A stretch of 6,443 bases of DNA, taken from NCBI GenBank assembly GCA_964626735.1, contig CAZVIJ010000076.1:1-6443 (forward strand). The letters are read 5' to 3'. The stretch comes from CAZVIJ01 sp964626735 (GTDB lineage Bacteria; Patescibacteriota; Dojkabacteria; JAOAGR01). The notes under the pieces are model-generated. The model was given only the letters and a program-made list of their open reading frames with translations. It made no database searches and was not told the DNA's origin. Below, piece by piece: positions 5,199 to 6,443 of the stretch. The position numbers and the translations under genes are program-made. How positions within the stretch are numbered: the first letter of the stretch is position 1; each line of letters begins with the position of its first letter.

Positions 5199-6443
5199 AT
5201 GCCACCAGCAGCCGAAGCACTATCAACGTTACCCAGTACTTCACTGCCGGATTCCATTATCCCGCCTGCACATCTTCAAACTCAAGCATCCTCAGGTTTG
5301 AACGGACCAATTCTGTCCAACATGACATTTGAACCGCCTTCATCAAGACCGGCTGATACAAATAATCTAGTCCAGGTTGTAACACCTACCGGTGAACGAT
5401 ATACCGATGGCGACAATTATACAGCAACCCCAACGATACCCCTGCCGCCGACTCCCGTCGATGAGGTTTACGACGATAACGACGAACTACCGATAAACGG
5501 CAATAAGCTGCAGCTGAAAGGCGCGAATCTCAAGGAAAAAATCATGAGCGCTGCCGATGAGGCTTCTCAGACATTTGCGCCGGATCGGCATCCTATCGTC
5601 CAGCTCATCGTCAATGTAGTTCTATCGGCAACTGTCAGGTCCGGCGTCGAAACGCATAAGTATGTCAAGCTGGTCGAGGCTATCGATAAAGTGATCGCAT
5701 CGGGCGAAACACAGTCGGATATCGACTACCTCACGAACAATAAACTCGCCCAATTCGCGAAGATCGATAAGCTACGCCAAGCGGTCGACCAAGCGCATAT
5801 TAAGGTCGCTAATACCGAACGCGGAAAAAACAATACCGGTGCTGTCCCGGTCGATCATGCGGTCGTTATCACCAAGGATATGGTTCGTGCTGAGCTCGAT
5901 GCGGCGATCCAAAATCCTAGCGCTGCGAACCTGGATGTACTCGGCAAGGCAATGCAACGTGCGCTGAGCGCAGAGGACAAAGTCATACGCGACGCAAGCG
6001 GTAACGCAATAGGTTCTCGGCAAGATGCTCAATTTTCGGTCATTTCCGAAACCGACCTCAAGCGCGTGTACGGTTACGTTACCCAGTACCAGCAACAGGG
6101 CAGAACAATTGACGACTTCTACGACGCCTTCGAAGTACTGATGGTCAACTCGACCTCCGCTTACAATACGAACAATAAATGGTCGTTCTTCCTGGGTAAT
6201 ATCTCTGCCGAATTCAAGCAGGGCGTTTACGACAAGACTCATTACAACACTTCGAACTGGATCCATAACTTGGTCTCGACCATGTCGTGGGTATTACCGA
6301 TGCTTTGGCTCAACGGTTCGAAAACCGTCGTCACGGCATCGGCAACAATCACCTCGCCGTTCCTGATCCCCGTAGTCGCCGGCATTTATGCTGCACTGAG
6401 AGGTATCGCAACTGCTCGCAAAAACTCGAACGTGCAAGTGGCG
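5199..6443 (+). CDS. Unrecognised large protein, N-terminal 415 residues (runs off the window end); Pro-rich start, helical middle, hydrophobic segments
   Basis: An open frame with no stop from ATG 5199 to the last base, 415 codons. An in-frame TAA at 5169 leaves 5199 as the first start. I do not recognise a family. Residues 1-100 are rich in Pro, Ser, Thr and Asp ('IPLPPTPVDEVYDDNDELP' near 80-98) and look disordered, with no signal peptide. Residues about 105-345 are mostly helical and charged; short parts ('LAQFAKIDKLRQAVDQAH', 183-200; 'TKDMVRAELDAAI', 225-237) could form coiled coils. Two hydrophobic stretches follow: 'IHNLVSTMSWVLPMLWL' (355-371) and 'SPFLIPVVAGIYAALRGIAT' (386-405), probably membrane-spanning or membrane-associated, with a basic 'RKNS' after the second. 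A long polar N-terminus before the first hydrophobic segment suggests it stays cytoplasmic while the rest enters the membrane. It is separated by 64 nt from the oxidoreductase gene and probably has its own promoter. Codon use resembles that of the pilus genes. Confidence 0.85.
   Translation, partial: MPPAAEALSTLPSTSLPDSIIPPAHLQTQASSGLNGPILSNMTFEPPSSRPADTNNLVQVVTPTGERYTDGDNYTATPTIPLPPTPVDEVYDDNDELPINGNKLQLKGANLKEKIMSAADEASQTFAPDRHPIVQLIVNVVLSATVRSGVETHKYVKLVEAIDKVIASGETQSDIDYLTNNKLAQFAKIDKLRQAVDQAHIKVANTERGKNNTGAVPVDHAVVITKDMVRAELDAAIQNPSAANLDVLGKAMQRALSAEDKVIRDASGNAIGSRQDAQFSVISETDLKRVYGYVTQYQQQGRTIDDFYDAFEVLMVNSTSAYNTNNKWSFFLGNISAEFKQGVYDKTHYNTSNWIHNLVSTMSWVLPMLWLNGSKTVVTASATITSPFLIPVVAGIYAALRGIATARKNSNVQVA

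Noticed and set aside
5226..6089. A 14-nt direct repeat (ACGTTACCCAGTAC at 5226-5239 and 6076-6089)
   Set aside because: The two copies lie in different reading frames of the same gene, are single and unflanked by other repeats, and have no obvious function; chance remains a fair explanation.
5772..6266. A 164-codon open frame on the minus strand
   Set aside because: The + strand carries a continuous 415-codon frame across this region with coherent codon use from a good ATG to the window end. The antisense frame is a shadow.

Overview
The window looks like a piece of a small-genome bacterium, most likely a candidate phyla radiation (Patescibacteria) member, with Saccharibacteria as one possibility. 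This is inference: genes are packed with 1-nt gaps or ATGA overlaps, Shine-Dalgarno sequences are almost absent, the pilins have the Ser/Thr/Asn-rich style common in that group, and a large unrecognised membrane-associated protein follows. TGA ends several genes, so the TGA=Gly code of Absconditabacteria/Gracilibacteria does not apply.

Positions 1-4453 are one tight type IV pilus (T4P) operon on the + strand. The order is: the last codons of a PilB/GspE-type assembly ATPase; the inner-membrane platform protein PilC; then four proteins with type III (prepilin-like) N-termini in the order expected for the minor (pseudo)pilins H-I-J-K (FimT/U-PilV-PilW-PilX). The H-like protein is 154 aa, the I-position protein is a very large 645 aa, the J-like protein is 166 aa, and the K/PilX-like protein is 126 aa and lacks the conserved Glu5. 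The ATPase and platform would drive fibre assembly. The H-I-J-K set would form the priming and tip complex.

The most striking object is the 645-aa protein at the I/PilV position. It is a modular pilin: a pilin N-terminus carries seven roughly 43-51-residue repeats that read as a seven-bladed beta-propeller, plus a C-terminal beta-rich domain. No separate PilY1 is seen, so this protein may be the tip adhesin fused directly to a minor pilin.

Positions 4481-5134 encode a short cytoplasmic molybdopterin-dependent oxidoreductase of the sulfite-oxidase fold, with the Moco-ligating Cys in a DFHCVTRWS motif. It has no evident link to pili. From 5199 to the window end an open reading frame of 415 codons with no stop encodes the N-terminal part of an unrecognised protein: a Pro-rich disordered start, a helical middle and hydrophobic segments near the end. 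The two short intergenic gaps (4454-4480 and 5135-5198) contain -10-like elements placed so that transcripts could be leaderless or short-leadered. No tRNA, rRNA, CRISPR array, insertion sequence or convincing terminator is seen.
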